A stretch of DNA of 64,000 bases from Parvibaculum sp040390855 (GTDB lineage Bacteria > Pseudomonadota > Alphaproteobacteria > Parvibaculales > Parvibaculaceae): NCBI GenBank assembly GCA_040390855.1, contig JAZJXO010000001.1, positions 1-64,000 of the forward strand, given 5' to 3'. Of this stretch, positions 51,790-60,820 are shown one piece after another. A program made the translations under genes and the position numbers. Positions within the stretch are counted from its first letter, which is position 1. Every line of letters starts with the position of its first letter. The notes beneath the pieces were generated by a model, which saw only the letters and a list, made by a program, of their open reading frames with translations, ran no database searches and was not told the origin of the DNA.

Positions 51790-52854
51790 ATGCCCACATT
51801 GTTTGACCCGCTGAATCTCGGCGCTCTGACTCTTCCGAACCGCATCATCATGGCCCCGCTCACACGGTCGCGGGCCGGTGGCCCTCGCATGGCCAACGCG
51901 CTGATGGCCGAGTATTACGCGCAGCGCGCGACCGCCGGTCTCATTATCAGCGAAGCCACCTCCGTGACGCCTGCCGGTGTCGGCTATAACGATACGCCCG
52001 GCATCTGGTCGGACGAACAGGTCGAAGGCTGGAAACTTGTCACTGACGCCGTCCACAAAGCCGGTGGCCGCATTTTCATGCAGCTCTGGCATGTGGGCCG
52101 CATTTCCGATCCGATGTTTCACAATGGCGAACCGCCGGTCGGTGCCAGCGCCATTGCCGCTGAGGGCCATGTGAGCCTGCTGCGCCCCGAGCGGCCCTAT
52201 CCCGTGCCCCGCGCGCTTGAAACGCATGAACTGGCCGGTGTGGTCGAGGCATTCCGCAAGGGTGCCGAGAATGCGAAGAAAGCAGGCTTTGACGGCGTCG
52301 AACTCCACGGTGCCAACGGCTACCTGCTCGACCAGTTCCTGCAGGATGGTTCCAACAAGCGCACCGACCAATATGGCGGTCCGCTCGAAAACCGTGCCCG
52401 ACTGATGGTCGAAGCGGTGGACGCGACCATCTCCGTTTTCGGAGCCGACCGCGTCGGTCTCCACATCGCGCCGCGCGGTGACGCGCATTCGATGGGCGAC
52501 AGCGATCTCAAAAAGACTTTCCTCTATGTCGCAACTGAAATGGGTAAACGCGGCATCGCCTTTCTCTGCGCCCGCGAACACAAGGGCGATGACTGGCTCG
52601 GACCCCAGCTCAAAGCGGCTTTCGGCGGCGTCTATATTGCCAACGAAGGCTTCGACAAAGCCTCAGCCACAGACGCTCTTGCCAAGGGCGAAGCCGATGC
52701 CGTGGCTTTCGGCAAAGCGTTTATTTCAAACCCCGATCTTGTCGCCCGCTTGAAAGTGGACGCGGAATTGAACAAATGGAATTTCGCAACCTTCTACGGG
52801 AAAGACGCGACGGGCTATACCGATTATCCGGCGCTCGAAACAACCAGCGCCTGA
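51790..52854 (+). CDS. Alkene reductase, Old Yellow Enzyme family
   Basis: A 354-residue FMN-dependent TIM-barrel ene-reductase close to NemA/XenB. It reduces activated C=C bonds with NAD(P)H and often nitro compounds. Signatures: LPNRIIMAPLTRSRA (about residues 19-33), QLWHVGRISDP (about 98-108), FDGVELHGANGYLLDQFLQD (about 176-195 with the His/Asn pair), and the FMN-phosphate region VAFGKAFISNPDLVARL. The start at 51790 is family-consistent; the frame is open well upstream. A strong terminator follows. Confidence 0.93.
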   Translation: MPTLFDPLNLGALTLPNRIIMAPLTRSRAGGPRMANALMAEYYAQRATAGLIISEATSVTPAGVGYNDTPGIWSDEQVEGWKLVTDAVHKAGGRIFMQLWHVGRISDPMFHNGEPPVGASAIAAEGHVSLLRPERPYPVPRALETHELAGVVEAFRKGAENAKKAGFDGVELHGANGYLLDQFLQDGSNKRTDQYGGPLENRARLMVEAVDATISVFGADRVGLHIAPRGDAHSMGDSDLKKTFLYVATEMGKRGIAFLCAREHKGDDWLGPQLKAAFGGVYIANEGFDKASATDALAKGEADAVAFGKAFISNPDLVARLKVDAELNKWNFATFYGKDATGYTDYPALETTSA

Positions 52855-52885
52855 CCACTGACCCTGATCTGCCGACCAAGCAAAA

Positions 52886-52914
52886 GGGTGGCCCCGCAAA
52901 GGGCCACCCTTTTT
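52886..52914 (+). terminator. Intrinsic terminator of the ene-reductase gene
   Basis: GGGTGGCCC-CGCAAA-GGGCCACCC is a perfect 9-bp stem followed by TTTTT, 31 bases after the stop codon. Confidence 0.9.
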
Positions 52915-52946
52915 ATGTTCTGAAACTCATTATGTTCTGAAACTCA
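52914..52946. repeat. Tandem 16-17 bp direct repeat
   Basis: TATGTTCTGAAACTCAT (52914-52930) is followed at once by TATGTTCTGAAACTCA (52931-52946). The second copy supplies the stop codon of the leftward epimerase gene. It is a recent slip or duplication. Confidence 0.85.
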
Positions 52947-53366
52947 ATGCGCGTGATCGGGTTTTTTCATCAGTTCGACCAGCACGCCGCCCATGTCTTT
53001 GGGATGCAGAAAAATCACCGGCACGCCATGTGCGCCCATGCGTGGCTCGCCTGTGCCGAGCACCGTTGCGCCCTTGGCGCGCATCGCGTCGCGGGCGACG
53101 ATAATATCATCGACCTCGTAGCAGACATGATGCTGGCCGCCTTTGGGATTTTTCGCCAGAAAGCCGTGAATGGGCGAATCCGCGCCATAAGGCTCGATCA
53201 GTTCGATCTGCGAATTGGGCAGGTTCACAAAACACACCCAGACGCCCTGTTCGGGGATAGCCCATTTTTCGGTGATGTCGCTGACGCCGAGCACGTCACG
53301 ATATAGTTTCACCGCATCGTCGATCGAGGGCGTGGCGACGCCAACATGGTTCAATCTGCCAATCAT
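52944..53366 (-). CDS. mce: Methylmalonyl-CoA epimerase
   Basis: A 140-residue vicinal-oxygen-chelate protein that interconverts (S)- and (R)-methylmalonyl-CoA in propionate metabolism. Signatures: LNHVGVATPSIDDAVKLYRD (His7, about residues 5-24), IELIEP (metal Glu), GGQHHVCYEVDDI (His near 79) and a C-terminal GVLVELMKK (Glu near 130). It is usually cotranscribed with mutase or propionyl-CoA carboxylase genes, which are absent here. The 3' end lies in a tandem repeat that may have altered the last codons (MKKPDHAH). Confidence 0.92.
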   Translation of the reverse strand: MIGRLNHVGVATPSIDDAVKLYRDVLGVSDITEKWAIPEQGVWVCFVNLPNSQIELIEPYGADSPIHGFLAKNPKGGQHHVCYEVDDIIVARDAMRAKGATVLGTGEPRMGAHGVPVIFLHPKDMGGVLVELMKKPDHAH

Positions 53367-53558
53367 TGTCTTGTCCTGAGCGCGTAAAGATGGATGGAAC
53401 GGCCCGTTTCAGGCGTCCTGTCGGGGGCGAGCCTACAATTTATCGGGGGGTCTCGTCACCTTTGTTGCAAACGCTGCGTCAGCATGGGCCTTGCTCCCTT
53501 GGTATTCGGCTCCGGTCCCGATAACGTCGGGCAAAACAAAATCCAGAGGGAGGGTCGA

Positions 53559-54371
53559 ATGGAAGACCGGATCAAAACCGCTATCACCGAAGGCGTGGCC
53601 GATGTGCGCCTTGTCCGCGCTGACAAGATGAACGCGCTCGACGATGCGATGTTTGCCGCCTTGATCGAAACAGGCGAACGGCTCAAGGCCGATCCCCATA
53701 TCCGCGCCGTCGTGATCTCGGGCGAAGGCCGCGCCTTCTGCGCCGGTCTCGACATGAGCAATTTCGGCAAGATGGCGAGCGGCGAGAGCAAGAGCGACAG
53801 CTCGTCGCCAACCAACCGTCTCGCCGGACGCACGCATGGCTTGAGCAACCGCGCGCAATATGCCGCGATGGTCTGGCGCGATGTGCCCGTGCCCGTCATC
53901 GCCGCCGTTCATGGTGTCGCCTTCGGTGGCGGCTTTCAGATCGCGCTCGGTGCCGACATGCGCTATGTCGCGCCCGGCACGCGCATGTCGGTCATGGAAA
54001 TCAAATGGGGCCTCGTGCCCGATATGGCGGGTATGGCGCTGATGCGCACGCTGGCGCGCGATGACATCCTGCGTGAGCTGACCTATACAGGGCGCATCTT
54101 CTCAGCCGAAGAAGCGCTCGACTATGGCTTTGCAACCAGGCTCGTCGATGATCCATATGCGGCAGCGCTTGCGACCGCGCATGAAATTGCCGACAAGAGC
54201 CCGTCGGCCATCCGCGCAGGCAAGCGCATCCTCAATGCCATTCCCGATTCCGACGCCGCAGCGATCCTGCTGTCTGAATCCGTCGAACAAGACAAGCTCA
54301 TCGGCGGGGCTCACCAGAAGGAAGCCATCATGGCCAATCTCGAAAAGCGCCGTCCCGTTTTTAAAGGCTGA
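53559..54371 (+). CDS. Enoyl-CoA hydratase/isomerase (crotonase) family protein
   Basis: A 270-residue crotonase-fold enzyme. The oxyanion loops are visible as GRAFCAGLDMSNFG (about residues 58-71) and HGVAFGGGFQIALGADMRY (about 118-136). The acidic catalytic residues are read as Glu in MEIKWGLVPDMAGM (about 147-160). The loop GESKSDSSSPTNRLAGRTHG between them is longer than usual. Broad family; the activity is hydration or isomerisation of an acyl-CoA. GAGGGAGGG precedes ATG 53559. Followed 15 bases later by the nitronate monooxygenase gene, likely one operon. Confidence 0.9.
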   Translation: MEDRIKTAITEGVADVRLVRADKMNALDDAMFAALIETGERLKADPHIRAVVISGEGRAFCAGLDMSNFGKMASGESKSDSSSPTNRLAGRTHGLSNRAQYAAMVWRDVPVPVIAAVHGVAFGGGFQIALGADMRYVAPGTRMSVMEIKWGLVPDMAGMALMRTLARDDILRELTYTGRIFSAEEALDYGFATRLVDDPYAAALATAHEIADKSPSAIRAGKRILNAIPDSDAAAILLSESVEQDKLIGGAHQKEAIMANLEKRRPVFKG

Positions 54372-54386
54372 ACAGGAACACAAAGA

Positions 54387-55364
54387 ATGAAAACACGTAT
54401 TACAGAACTCTTCGGCATCGAGCATCCGATCATTCAGGGCGGAATGCATTTCGTCGGACTCGCTGAAATGGCCGCTGCTGTGTCCAATGCCGGTGGTCTC
54501 GGCATCATCACAGGTCTCACACAGCCGACGCCGGAAGCGCTCGCCAAGGAAATTGCCAAATGCAATGCGATGACGAAAAAGCCTTTCGGCGTAAACCTCA
54601 CATTCCTGCCCGGTTTCACCAATCCGCCTTATCCTGAATATATCCAGGCGATCATTGAGGGCGGCGTACGCATCGTCGAAACGGCGGGCCGCAGCCCCGA
54701 AGCCTATATGCCCGCGATAAAGGCGGCCGGCATCAAGGTCATTCACAAATGCACTTCCGTGCGCCACTCGCTCAAAGCCGAACGTATCGGCTGCGATGCG
54801 GTCAGCGTTGACGGTTTTGAATGCGGCGGTCATCCCGGCGAAGACGACATTCCGAACATGATCCTGCTGCCGCGTGCTGCCGAAGAATTGAAAATTCCCT
54901 TCGTCGCCTCAGGCGGCATGGGCACAGCCTCGCAGCTCGTCGCAGCGCTCGCGCTTGGTGCCGACGGCATCAATATGGGGACGCGCTTCATCGCCACCAA
55001 AGAAGCCCCTGTCCATATCAACGTCAAGAATGCGCTGATCGCGGCATCCGAACTGGATACGCGCCTCATCATGCGTCCGCTGAAAAACACCGAACGCGTG
55101 CTCACCAATCCGGCCGTTGAAAAGATCGTCGAGATCGAACACGAAAAAGGCGCGAGCCTCAGCATCGAGGACATCCGCAAACTGGTCGGCGGCGTCTATC
55201 CGCGCGTCATGCAGGATGGCGACATGAATGCAGGCGCATGGAGTTGCGGCATGGTCGCCGGTCTCATCCATGACATTCCGACCTGCAAGGAACTGATCGA
55301 CCGCATGATGGCGGACGCCGATCAGATCATCCGCAAGCGTCTCGGCAGTTTCCTCGCCGCCTGA
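54387..55364 (+). CDS. Nitronate monooxygenase family flavoprotein
   Basis: A 325-residue FMN TIM-barrel enzyme of the nitronate monooxygenase/2-nitropropane dioxygenase family. Motifs: PIIQGGMHFVGLAEMAAAVS (about residues 13-32), KPFGVNLTFLPG, the active region VDGFECGGHPGEDD (His near 149), and SGGMGTASQLVAALALGADG with GTRFIATKEAP for FMN binding. Family members detoxify alkyl nitronates, though many are poorly characterised. It forms an apparent operon with the upstream crotonase. A weak hairpin lies after the stop with no T-run. Confidence 0.92.
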   Translation: MKTRITELFGIEHPIIQGGMHFVGLAEMAAAVSNAGGLGIITGLTQPTPEALAKEIAKCNAMTKKPFGVNLTFLPGFTNPPYPEYIQAIIEGGVRIVETAGRSPEAYMPAIKAAGIKVIHKCTSVRHSLKAERIGCDAVSVDGFECGGHPGEDDIPNMILLPRAAEELKIPFVASGGMGTASQLVAALALGADGINMGTRFIATKEAPVHINVKNALIAASELDTRLIMRPLKNTERVLTNPAVEKIVEIEHEKGASLSIEDIRKLVGGVYPRVMQDGDMNAGAWSCGMVAGLIHDIPTCKELIDRMMADADQIIRKRLGSFLAA

Positions 55365-55493
55365 TCACGATGACCTGCTCTTGCGTAAGGCCGGACTCCA
55401 AATCTGGCCGGAGAAAAATCGTAAGGGCAGGACACGCGCCCACGCAGACAAACTCCTGTCTCCGTTGTTCACAGGGTGCCGCGCACCAAAACA

Positions 55494-55522
55494 CGCCGAA
55501 CTCAAAGTCGCCGAACTCAAAG
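55494..55522. repeat. Short tandem repeat in the spacer before tRNA-Arg
   Basis: CGCCGAACTCAAAG occurs twice with a 15-bp period (55494 and 55509). The surrounding 55365-55545 spacer shows no gene I can recognise. Confidence 0.7.
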
Positions 55523-55545
55523 CCTATGTGATCTGTTGAAAAATT

Positions 55546-55622
55546 TGGTGCACCGAGAAGGATTCGAACCTCCGACCCTCAGATTCGTAGTCTGATGCTC
55601 TATCCAGCTGAGCTACCGGTGC
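55546..55622 (-). tRNA. tRNA-Arg (ACG anticodon)
   Basis: The reverse complement folds as a cloverleaf: acceptor GCACCGG/TCGGTGC, D arm GCTC...GAGC, anticodon arm CAGAC-TACGAAT-CTG region with ACG at 34-36, T arm GGAGG-TTCGAAT-CCTTC, discriminator A and encoded CCA. The A34 is expected to be edited to inosine, reading CGU, CGC and CGA. Confidence 0.96.
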
Positions 55623-55730
55623 AGGCCCGAAAATGATGTGCGGCCAAGGCCGCCCGTCTCTCGGGTGCGCTCTTATTAAAGGGAAGATCGGAGGAAGGCA
55701 AGGGCTCTTGATGATTGTTTCCCGCCCTTG

Positions 55731-56771
55731 TCACGCTTTTGTCAGGTCACGGTAAGCGACTGTATCGCCTAGGGTTTCCGCCTCATAAACCGCGCGGGCA
55801 ACAGCACGGGCAACACAGTCTGCGGCAATCGCACCCAGGCGCATGATCTGGCGGGGGCGCGCGTCTGCGTCCAGAGGCTTGCGGGCCGTCGCCAGAACGA
55901 AGAGCACGTCGCCATCAAAGGGCGTGTGGATAGGGCGAATGGCACGGGCAAGCCCGTCCTGCGCCATGATGGCGACGCGGCGGGCTTCCGACGGTGTGAG
56001 ATCGGCGTTCACCGCAATGCAGCCGATACTCGTGTTGGCACCCGCGCGTGCGGCCTCCTCGCCTTTGGTGCCGATGAAGGGATCAAGCGTGGCGACGGCG
56101 CTCATGTCGGCGGGCAAGCCCAGTCCGCCGAACTCTTTGTCCAGTTCATATGGCGATGCCCAGAACTGACGGCTGCCCTGCACAAGAACGGAGCCATAGG
56201 GGTTCACCGCGATAAGTGCGCCGACCTGAAAGCCGTCATCGGTGACGGCCGAGGCCGAACCCAATCCGCCTTTGACCTGCCCCGCCCGCGCGCCGAAGCC
56301 CGCGCCCGCATTGCCAAGTGCGAAATCCGTTGCGCAAGCGGCGCAAGCGCTGCGGCCCAAGGCATTATAGGGCGGCTCCTCGCCCCAATCTTTGTCGCCG
56401 CCATTACCGAGATCGAAAAGAATTGCCGCGGGCACAACAGGCGCGGCTTTCGGTGCTGTGCCGACGCCGTAGCCGCGCCCCCGTGCGCCGAGCCATGCGG
56501 TCACGCCCGATGCGGCATCGAGCCCGTAGACCGAGCCACCCGACAGCACAATCGCATCAACCGCATCGACGAGGCAGGTCACATCGAGCGCATCCGTCTC
56601 GCGCGTGCCCGGCGCACCACCTCGCACATCGACGGCGGCAACGGCGCGTTCATCGGGCAGGATAACGCTGACGCCGGAGCGCGCATGTGCATCATGGGCA
56701 TTGCCGATCTTGATTCCGTCCACATCCGTAATGAGATTACGCGGGCCCTTGCGGATGCTGACGATGGTCAT
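55731..56771 (-). CDS. P1 family peptidase (DmpA-like aminopeptidase)
   Basis: A 346-residue Ntn-hydrolase-like protein of the DmpA/P1 (S58) family. Motifs: GPRNLITDVDGIKIGNAHD (about residues 8-26), AIVLSGGSVYGLDAASGVTA (about 76-95), and the self-processing segment ANTSIGCIAVNADL (about 250-263), where cleavage before the Ser or Thr would expose the nucleophile. Members are aminopeptidases or amidases on D- or beta-amino acid peptides. ATG 56771 is preferred to an upstream in-frame start. Divergent from ggt by 50 bases, so the two peptide-breaking genes share a control region. Confidence 0.88.
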   Translation of the reverse strand: MTIVSIRKGPRNLITDVDGIKIGNAHDAHARSGVSVILPDERAVAAVDVRGGAPGTRETDALDVTCLVDAVDAIVLSGGSVYGLDAASGVTAWLGARGRGYGVGTAPKAAPVVPAAILFDLGNGGDKDWGEEPPYNALGRSACAACATDFALGNAGAGFGARAGQVKGGLGSASAVTDDGFQVGALIAVNPYGSVLVQGSRQFWASPYELDKEFGGLGLPADMSAVATLDPFIGTKGEEAARAGANTSIGCIAVNADLTPSEARRVAIMAQDGLARAIRPIHTPFDGDVLFVLATARKPLDADARPRQIMRLGAIAADCVARAVARAVYEAETLGDTVAYRDLTKA

Positions 56772-56821
56772 AAGCTGTACTCTGTCGATAAAAGGCCGAA
56801 GGGCCAGCAAAGGAACTCAGG

Positions 56822-58546
56822 ATGCCGGTGAAGCGCATAGTGCCATTGCTCGTGGTAAGCGTCATTATTGTTGTCGCCGCAGCCTGGTTCGTCTTCGGAC
56901 GGGCAAAGACCCAAGAATATATGGTGGCCGCCGCAAACCCTTATGCGGCACAGGCGGGTGCGGACATTCTGGCCAAAGGCGGCAGCGCGGTTGACGCTGC
57001 TATCGCCGTGCAGGCTGTGCTGACGCTGGTGGAACCGGAATCATCCGGGCTTGCGGGCGGTGCCTTTATGATGCACTGGACCGCGTCGGGCAAAAAACTC
57101 GATGCCTATGACGGGCGCGAGACAGCCCCTGCGGGTGCCACACCCGATATGTTTATGAAAGACGGCACGACGCCGCTCGGCATCGTGCCTGCGATCCTGA
57201 GCGGACGCTCGGTGGGCACGCCGGGCATCGTGGCGATGCTCGCTCTCGCGCATAAGGAACATGGCAAACTGCCATGGGCCGATCTCTTCCAGCCTGCGAT
57301 CAGGCTTGCCGAAAACGGTTTCACCGTCTCGTCGAAACTCGCCGCCGCCATCGCGCGCGATCCCGCCCTTACGAAGATGCCGGTGTCTCAGGATTATTTT
57401 TTCACCAAGGGAACAGATGGCAAACGTTTGCCTGTCACAGCCGGTACAGTTCTGAAAAATCCGGCGCTCGCTGAAACGATGAAGGTCATTGCCGCGAAGG
57501 GGCCGGATGGTTTTTACAAGGGCGCCGTCGCGCAATCCATTGTCGGTGCGGTTCATGCCGCACCGTCGTTGCCCGGCACATTGGCCATGAGCGATCTCGC
57601 CGGCTATGAAGCCAAACACCGCGAACCGCTCTGCCGCCCCTATCGCATCTATGCTGTCTGCACCATGCCGCCGCCCACATCGGGCGGCATCGCGACATTG
57701 CAGGTGCTCGGCATCCTGTCGCATTTCGATATGGGCGAGATCGAGCCCATGTCGCTCACCGCCGTTCACTTCATCGCCGAAGCCGAAAAACTCGCATATT
57801 CAGATCGCGGCAAGTTCTTGGGCGATCCCGATTTTGTCCATGTGCCGGTTGAGGCACTGCTCGATACGGATTATCTCGCCAGGCGCGCGGCGCTGATTGA
57901 TCCGAGCGCATCCATGCGCAAGGCAGAGCCCGGCGAATTGCACGACAAGGGCGCTGACAATCAGGGCATCAACGTCTCCGTCGCCTATCCCTCCACCTCG
58001 CATTTTGCCATTGTCGATCCATCGGGCGATGTCGTCTCCATGACAACGTCTGTCGAAGCGCCTTTCGGCAGCCACCTGATGGCGGGCGGCATGATCCTCA
58101 ACAATCAGCTCACGGATTTTTCGCTGGCGCCGACAGAAGACGGCAAACCCGTCGCCAATGCGGTCGCCCCCGGCAAACGACCCATGTCGGCAATGGATCC
58201 TGTCATCGTTTTCGACAGGTCGGGTGACTTCTACGCCGCCCTCGGCTCACCCGGCGGCAGCCGCATCATCGGGTATGTGACACAAGCACTTGTCGCCGTG
58301 CTCGACTGGAACATGCCGATGCAACAGGCATTTGATCAACCGCGCTTTCTTGATCGCAACGGACCGCTTGAAATCGAAGAGGGTACAACGCTCGACAAGC
58401 TCACCCGCGACCTCACGCTGCTCGGCCATGATGTGACCCCCGTAAAGATCAATAGCGGGTTACACGGCATCCGCGTGACAGCGGACGGGCTGGATGGTGG
58501 CGCCGATCCGCGCCGTGAAGGTAAAGTGATTTCGGGCTTTAAATAA
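56822..58546 (+). CDS. ggt: Gamma-glutamyltransferase
   Basis: A 574-residue Ntn-hydrolase with an N-terminal membrane or signal segment (residues about 5-27), so it acts in the periplasm. The large-subunit motif ESSGLAGGAFMMHW and the autoprocessing site are present: the nucleophile Thr opens STSHFAIVDPSGDVVSMTTS (Thr near 393). It is followed by GSHLMAGGMILNNQLTDFS and the glycine-rich oxyanion stretch GSPGGSRIIGY near 480. It cleaves gamma-glutamyl bonds of glutathione and relatives. The start codon lies 50 bases from that of the divergent P1 peptidase. Confidence 0.93.
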   Translation: MPVKRIVPLLVVSVIIVVAAAWFVFGRAKTQEYMVAAANPYAAQAGADILAKGGSAVDAAIAVQAVLTLVEPESSGLAGGAFMMHWTASGKKLDAYDGRETAPAGATPDMFMKDGTTPLGIVPAILSGRSVGTPGIVAMLALAHKEHGKLPWADLFQPAIRLAENGFTVSSKLAAAIARDPALTKMPVSQDYFFTKGTDGKRLPVTAGTVLKNPALAETMKVIAAKGPDGFYKGAVAQSIVGAVHAAPSLPGTLAMSDLAGYEAKHREPLCRPYRIYAVCTMPPPTSGGIATLQVLGILSHFDMGEIEPMSLTAVHFIAEAEKLAYSDRGKFLGDPDFVHVPVEALLDTDYLARRAALIDPSASMRKAEPGELHDKGADNQGINVSVAYPSTSHFAIVDPSGDVVSMTTSVEAPFGSHLMAGGMILNNQLTDFSLAPTEDGKPVANAVAPGKRPMSAMDPVIVFDRSGDFYAALGSPGGSRIIGYVTQALVAVLDWNMPMQQAFDQPRFLDRNGPLEIEEGTTLDKLTRDLTLLGHDVTPVKINSGLHGIRVTADGLDGGADPRREGKVISGFK

Positions 58547-58571
58547 CCGGCCCCGTCGTGGTCGAACCCGA

Positions 58572-58718
58572 CTATTTGTCTGACAAAGCGACGTGAGCCA
58601 GACCGGGCAGCGCGGGGTCAGTACGCGTGATGACGCGGATCGGGATCTGCGCGAGCCAGGGCTTCAACCGGCCTTTGTTGAGAAATTGGTGACGGAGAGA
58701 CCTGCGTCGAACAGTTGT
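58572..58718 (-). pseudogene. 3'-terminal remnant of a glucokinase
   Basis: Minus-strand frame RRSLRHQFLNKGRLKPWLAQ, then IPIRVITRTDPALPGLAHVA, LSDK and a stop. This matches the C-terminus of bacterial glucokinase (FxxKGRfxxyLaxIPvxVItxxxpgLlGaa), as I recall it. No ATP- or sugar-binding region survives upstream. A decayed gene end. Confidence 0.55.
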
Positions 58719-58778
58719 GTCTCCGACATTTTGTCGGCGGCAATCCATGCCGTTCCCATGTCCGCGCCCGTCAGCGTC

Positions 58779-59326
58779 CTAGGCAGCCAGCTCTGTTTCC
58801 ACACATCCTGCTACAGAATTTATCGCCGGAATGAGAACCGTCAATGACGGCCAGAACACACGGATACCCTCATAGATCAGGATATGGCGTAGCGGCGTTT
58901 CGCTCATAATGACTTCGATAGACGTTCCCGCATCAAAATGCGGGCGCTCGATAAGAGAAATCACCCGACCATCGGCCTGAAGATAAATATTGAAGCATCG
59001 CGCAGCAGGACAAGCAGGTTGGCCTCGTGCAGATCGAAGGTCTCATCCACCGGATGCGGCAATTGTCCGCCGAGGATGAGCGAAGATTTATCGTGACGGC
59101 GCAGAATGACCTCGTACACGCCCGCATTTTCCAGAAGCTCGCAGTCGAAACGGTATTTTGCAATCACCGGCGCCAGAATGAATATCTCACTCACAATGAC
59201 AAACAGAATAGTGAAAACGAGCATCCGGCGGGTGAGACTATTCAGAATATATGTCTTTATACGGATTAGTGATATATAGACCGGCGAGAAAAACCCGACT
59301 CCCAACATAAAACAACCAGTTTTCAT
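58779..59326 (-). pseudogene. Decayed N-terminus of a membrane sensor histidine kinase
   Basis: Two frames make one broken protein. The first (59326-58961) has a membrane helix MLVFTILFVIVSEIFILAPV, then ELLENAGVYEVILRRHDKS and VDETFDLHEANLLVLLRDA. The second (58964-58779) continues with IERPHFDAGTSIEVIMSETP and LRHILIYEGIRVFWPSL. Together they resemble the periplasmic sensor region of an alphaproteobacterial two-component kinase, with an internal deletion after IAKYRFD, a frameshift near 58962, and loss of the HAMP, HisKA and ATPase parts. Reduced GC locally fits relaxed selection. The rest of 58547-59389 holds only the glucokinase remnant. Confidence 0.55.
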
Positions 59327-59389
59327 TTACCTTTCGAAAAAATGAGATATTCCTTGAAAGGATGATATCCCGGTTTTCATTATAGAGCG

Positions 59390-60805
59390 TCAGCCGAAGA
59401 AGCGCAAAAAGCGGACAAGCGCGCGGGTACGTGCACCAAACAACGTAGGCGTGTAATATGAACCCGCAACCCGCTTCGATATTTCCGACAATGTGGGATA
59501 TGGCACGACTGAACCCGCCATTGCGCTCAGCCGCAACCCCTGAGATTTGGCGAGAACCCAAGGCAAAATCAGCTCGCCCGCTTCCGGTCCTACAATGGTG
59601 CAGCCGAGAATGCGGCTGTGCATATCCGTGATGATTTTAATATGACCTTCGGTGCGGCGCGTTGCCTGCGCGCGATCATTCTCGGCAAATTGCCAGCGTA
59701 AAACATTTATTTTCTTGTAATGCGCGCGCGCTTCCGCCTCGGTCTCGCCGACATGCGCGATTTCGGGATCGGTGTAAGTGACCCATGGAATGGTCGCATA
59801 ATCGGCCTTGGCGGGAATGCGGAACAGGGCGCTGCGGATCACAAGTCCTGCGTGATAGTTCGCAACATGGGTGAACTGCAATGCGCCTGCCACATCACCA
59901 ATCGCATACACGCGACGGTTGGCGCTGCGCAAACTGTCATCCACTTTGATGCCATGTTCTGTGTAAGCCACGCCTGCTGCTTCGAGGTTGAGATTTTCAA
60001 CATTGGCTACGCGACCGGCGGCGACAAGGAGATGCGATCCTTTGATGACGCGACCGCCGTCAAGCGTCACGCTGAAGCTGCCTTCGCTGCCTGCGACCGA
60101 CGCAATGCGTGTGCGCTCCAGAACGTCGATGCCTTCGCGCATAAACTGATCAATAACGATGCGGGTCAGTTCCGGATCATCCTTTGACAGAGCATTGGCG
60201 GCTTCAATAACGGTGACGCGCGCGCCGAGACGCCGATGGGCCTGCGCCATTTCCATGCCGACAGGTCCGCCGCCGATGATGATGAGATGGGCCGGACAGA
60301 CCGTCAAATCAAAGAGCGTCTCGTTTGTGAGGTAGGGCACATCGGCAAGACCGTTCACTGGCGGCACGGCGGCGCGCGACCCTGTGGCGATGACAAAGCG
60401 ACGGGCCCGGATTTCGGTATTGCCGACCTGCAATGTGCGGCGGTCTTTGAAGCGGCCCGTCCCTTTGATAACGGTGACACCGAGCCCTTCAAAACGCGCG
60501 ACACTGTCATTGGGGGCAATCGCATCAATAACGCCGCGCACATGGGCATTCACTTTGGCAAAATCGACTTTCGGTTTTGCCGCGGCAATACCGAAGCGCG
60601 CGCCGTCGATCATATTGAAAGCGTGTTTCGCCGCCGCGATCAGCGCCTTCGACGGCACGCAGCCTGTGTTGAGGCAATCACCGCCCATTGCCCCGCGCTC
60701 GACAAGGATGGTCTTCGCACCGAGTTGCGCGGCACCGGCAGCAACCGACAAACCACCGGAGCCCGCGCCGATGACGCAAATATCCGCTTTGAGTTTCTTG
60801 ACCAT
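59390..60805 (-). CDS. FAD-dependent pyridine nucleotide-disulfide oxidoreductase
   Basis: A 471-residue class I flavin disulfide reductase. FAD site ICVIGAGSGGLSVAAGAAQL (about residues 10-29), redox-active GGDCLNTGCVPSKAL (Cys pair about 44 and 49), NAD(P) site LIIIGGGPVGMEMAQAHRRL, and second FAD motif VYAIGDVAG. It groups with mercuric-reductase or lipoamide-dehydrogenase-like proteins. The usual HxHPTxSE end is PYPTLSEISKRV here, so the catalytic His is replaced by Tyr or Pro. Disulfide chemistry is therefore altered and the substrate unknown. It partners with the downstream-strand VTT membrane protein 15 bases upstream, a common pairing. Confidence 0.85.
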   Translation of the reverse strand: MVKKLKADICVIGAGSGGLSVAAGAAQLGAKTILVERGAMGGDCLNTGCVPSKALIAAAKHAFNMIDGARFGIAAAKPKVDFAKVNAHVRGVIDAIAPNDSVARFEGLGVTVIKGTGRFKDRRTLQVGNTEIRARRFVIATGSRAAVPPVNGLADVPYLTNETLFDLTVCPAHLIIIGGGPVGMEMAQAHRRLGARVTVIEAANALSKDDPELTRIVIDQFMREGIDVLERTRIASVAGSEGSFSVTLDGGRVIKGSHLLVAAGRVANVENLNLEAAGVAYTEHGIKVDDSLRSANRRVYAIGDVAGALQFTHVANYHAGLVIRSALFRIPAKADYATIPWVTYTDPEIAHVGETEAEARAHYKKINVLRWQFAENDRAQATRRTEGHIKIITDMHSRILGCTIVGPEAGELILPWVLAKSQGLRLSAMAGSVVPYPTLSEISKRVAGSYYTPTLFGARTRALVRFLRFFG

Positions 60806-60820
60806 GGATTTTCTCTGGTA

